DNA of 64,000 nt from Sulfurospirillum diekertiae (GTDB lineage: Bacteria > Campylobacterota > Campylobacteria > Campylobacterales > Sulfurospirillaceae). A program made the translations under genes and the position numbers. The notes under the pieces are model-generated. The model was not told the origin of the DNA and did not search any database. It was given only the letters and a program-made list of their open reading frames with translations. Numbering within the stretch: the first letter of the stretch is position 1; every line of letters starts with the position of its first letter. The stretch covers positions 2,554,207-2,618,206 of the forward strand of contig NZ_CP021416.1 in the NCBI RefSeq assembly GCF_002162315.1. The letters are read 5' to 3'. Below, piece by piece: positions 63,169 to 64,000 of the stretch.

Positions 63169-63983
63169 GCTTTATCCTTATTTTCGTACCATGGGAAAAG
63201 TTTACATGTAAACTTTTTCAGTAGAAAATCTGCTAAAAAAGCCAACAAAGTGATCCAAATAACATAGGGTAAAATCATATCCATCGCCAAATAACGACGC
63301 ACCAAAAAGATGCGATACCCAAGCCCCTCTGTAGCAGCAATAGCTTCTGAGGAGATCAAAAATATCCACGCGGTTCCCAAGGTCAAACGTACCGAATCTA
63401 AAAGGCGCGGTAACATTTGCGGAAGAATGATACGGATCACAAGCGTCCATGTCGAAGCACCCAATGTTTGCGCTTTAATGAGCTGCTCTTTGGAAAACTC
63501 CTCAACGCGGTGTTGTAAATCACGCACGATAAGTGGTGTGACACCGATAACAATGAGTGCCACTTTTGCCACTTCCCCCATCCCAAATATAATAAAGAGA
63601 ATAGGTAAAATGGCAATCGGTGGTACCATTGAAAAAGCTGCGATAAAGGGTGAAAGACCCGCTCTGACTAACGGAATAAGCCCTAGAGGAATACTAATGA
63701 TAAGCCCCATAAGAGCACTGATAACCACACCAATGCCTAAACGTTTGAGCGAAGAGAGCGTATCATTGATAAAAATAACCTCTCCTGAACGCTTGCTAGG
63801 ACTTAAGGCAGATTTTTCCATTGTGTCAACCATATGCGAAAAAGAGGGTAAGAGTTTATCGTCCTCATTTTCGTGTAGTCTTGCATTCGATGCAAAAACA
63901 TACATCAACACAATCAGTAAAAAAGGCATCAGCCCTAGCACAAGAGCTTTGGAATGAGAAGGCTTTTGGTTAATCAGTCGCAT
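63165..63983 (-). CDS. NitT/TauT-type ABC transporter permease
   Basis: A 272-residue inner-membrane permease with about six helices and an EAA-type loop (QLIKAQTLGASTWTLVIRIILPQMLPR). It pairs with the ATPase encoded next; the expected periplasmic binding protein is probably just outside the right edge. ATG 63983 is preceded by AGAGGA. The gene is complete in the window. Confidence 0.92.
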   Translation of the reverse strand: MRLINQKPSHSKALVLGLMPFLLIVLMYVFASNARLHENEDDKLLPSFSHMVDTMEKSALSPSKRSGEVIFINDTLSSLKRLGIGVVISALMGLIISIPLGLIPLVRAGLSPFIAAFSMVPPIAILPILFIIFGMGEVAKVALIVIGVTPLIVRDLQHRVEEFSKEQLIKAQTLGASTWTLVIRIILPQMLPRLLDSVRLTLGTAWIFLISSEAIAATEGLGYRIFLVRRYLAMDMILPYVIWITLLAFLADFLLKKFTCKLFPWYENKDKA

Positions 63984-64000
63984 AGTTCATCCTCTTTGAT

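Overview
The window looks like a chromosome segment of a free-living Campylobacterota (epsilonproteobacterial) bacterium, most like Sulfurospirillum. It is AT-rich and densely packed, with many ATGA and TAATG overlaps. It carries a Campylobacter/Wolinella-type selenocysteine formate dehydrogenase locus, HQWRQPL-type histidine kinases, a CrcB/DUF190 pair and an aryl-polyene-like cluster. I infer the genus; no rRNA is present to prove it. No tRNA, rRNA, CRISPR array, insertion sequence or prophage was seen.

Layout. 1-4.4 kb: minus-strand sulfate ABC transporter (sbp-cysT-cysW-cysA) with a downstream molbindin, preceded by a 21-codon leader ORF that ends in three cysteines. 4.4-5.2 kb: crcB and a DUF190 gene. 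5.2-10 kb: AT-rich accessory block with a porin, YceI and DoxX proteins, flanked by two paralogous AraC regulators, the second frameshifted. 10-24 kb: formate dehydrogenase fdhABC (fdhA reads through a UGA followed by a SECIS hairpin), a Tat-signal small protein, a TorD-like chaperone and a polyferredoxin, divergent from a binding-protein/kinase/regulator trio and selA-selB, which supply selenocysteine insertion. 24-27 kb: MarR, YceI, pirin and CDGSH genes sharing an ATTACTAATTAGTAAT operator. 27-35 kb: housekeeping, regulatory and unknown genes, including a two-component system whose kinase is frameshifted in a T tract. 34.7-46.9 kb: a type II polyketide/aryl-polyene-like cluster with methyltransferase, two hotdog dehydratases, glycosyltransferase, acyltransferase, ketoreductase, LolA-like carrier, MMPL exporter, AMP ligase, hydrolase, chain-length-factor-like protein, ketosynthase and ACP. 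47-54.7 kb: DEAD-box helicase with a structured leader, LysE exporter, MerT/MerP pair, transglutaminase-like protein, a Lys-rich secreted protein, a solitary D12 adenine methyltransferase and a CheY. 54.7-64 kb: minus-strand guanidine/urea-type nitrogen assimilation locus: ABC transporter, two DUF1989 proteins, a biotin-dependent carboxylase, a DMT permease and a split allophanate hydrolase. Two ACGR-tetraloop hairpins before the carboxylase match a guanidine-II riboswitch, so guanidine is the likely substrate.

Across the window the 10-bp palindrome TTACATGTAA occurs at least 35 times by hand count, inside genes in several reading frames and between genes. This is far above chance and is the strongest unexplained signal. 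Five genes carry single-base homopolymer frameshifts; these may be sequence errors, phase variation or real decay.
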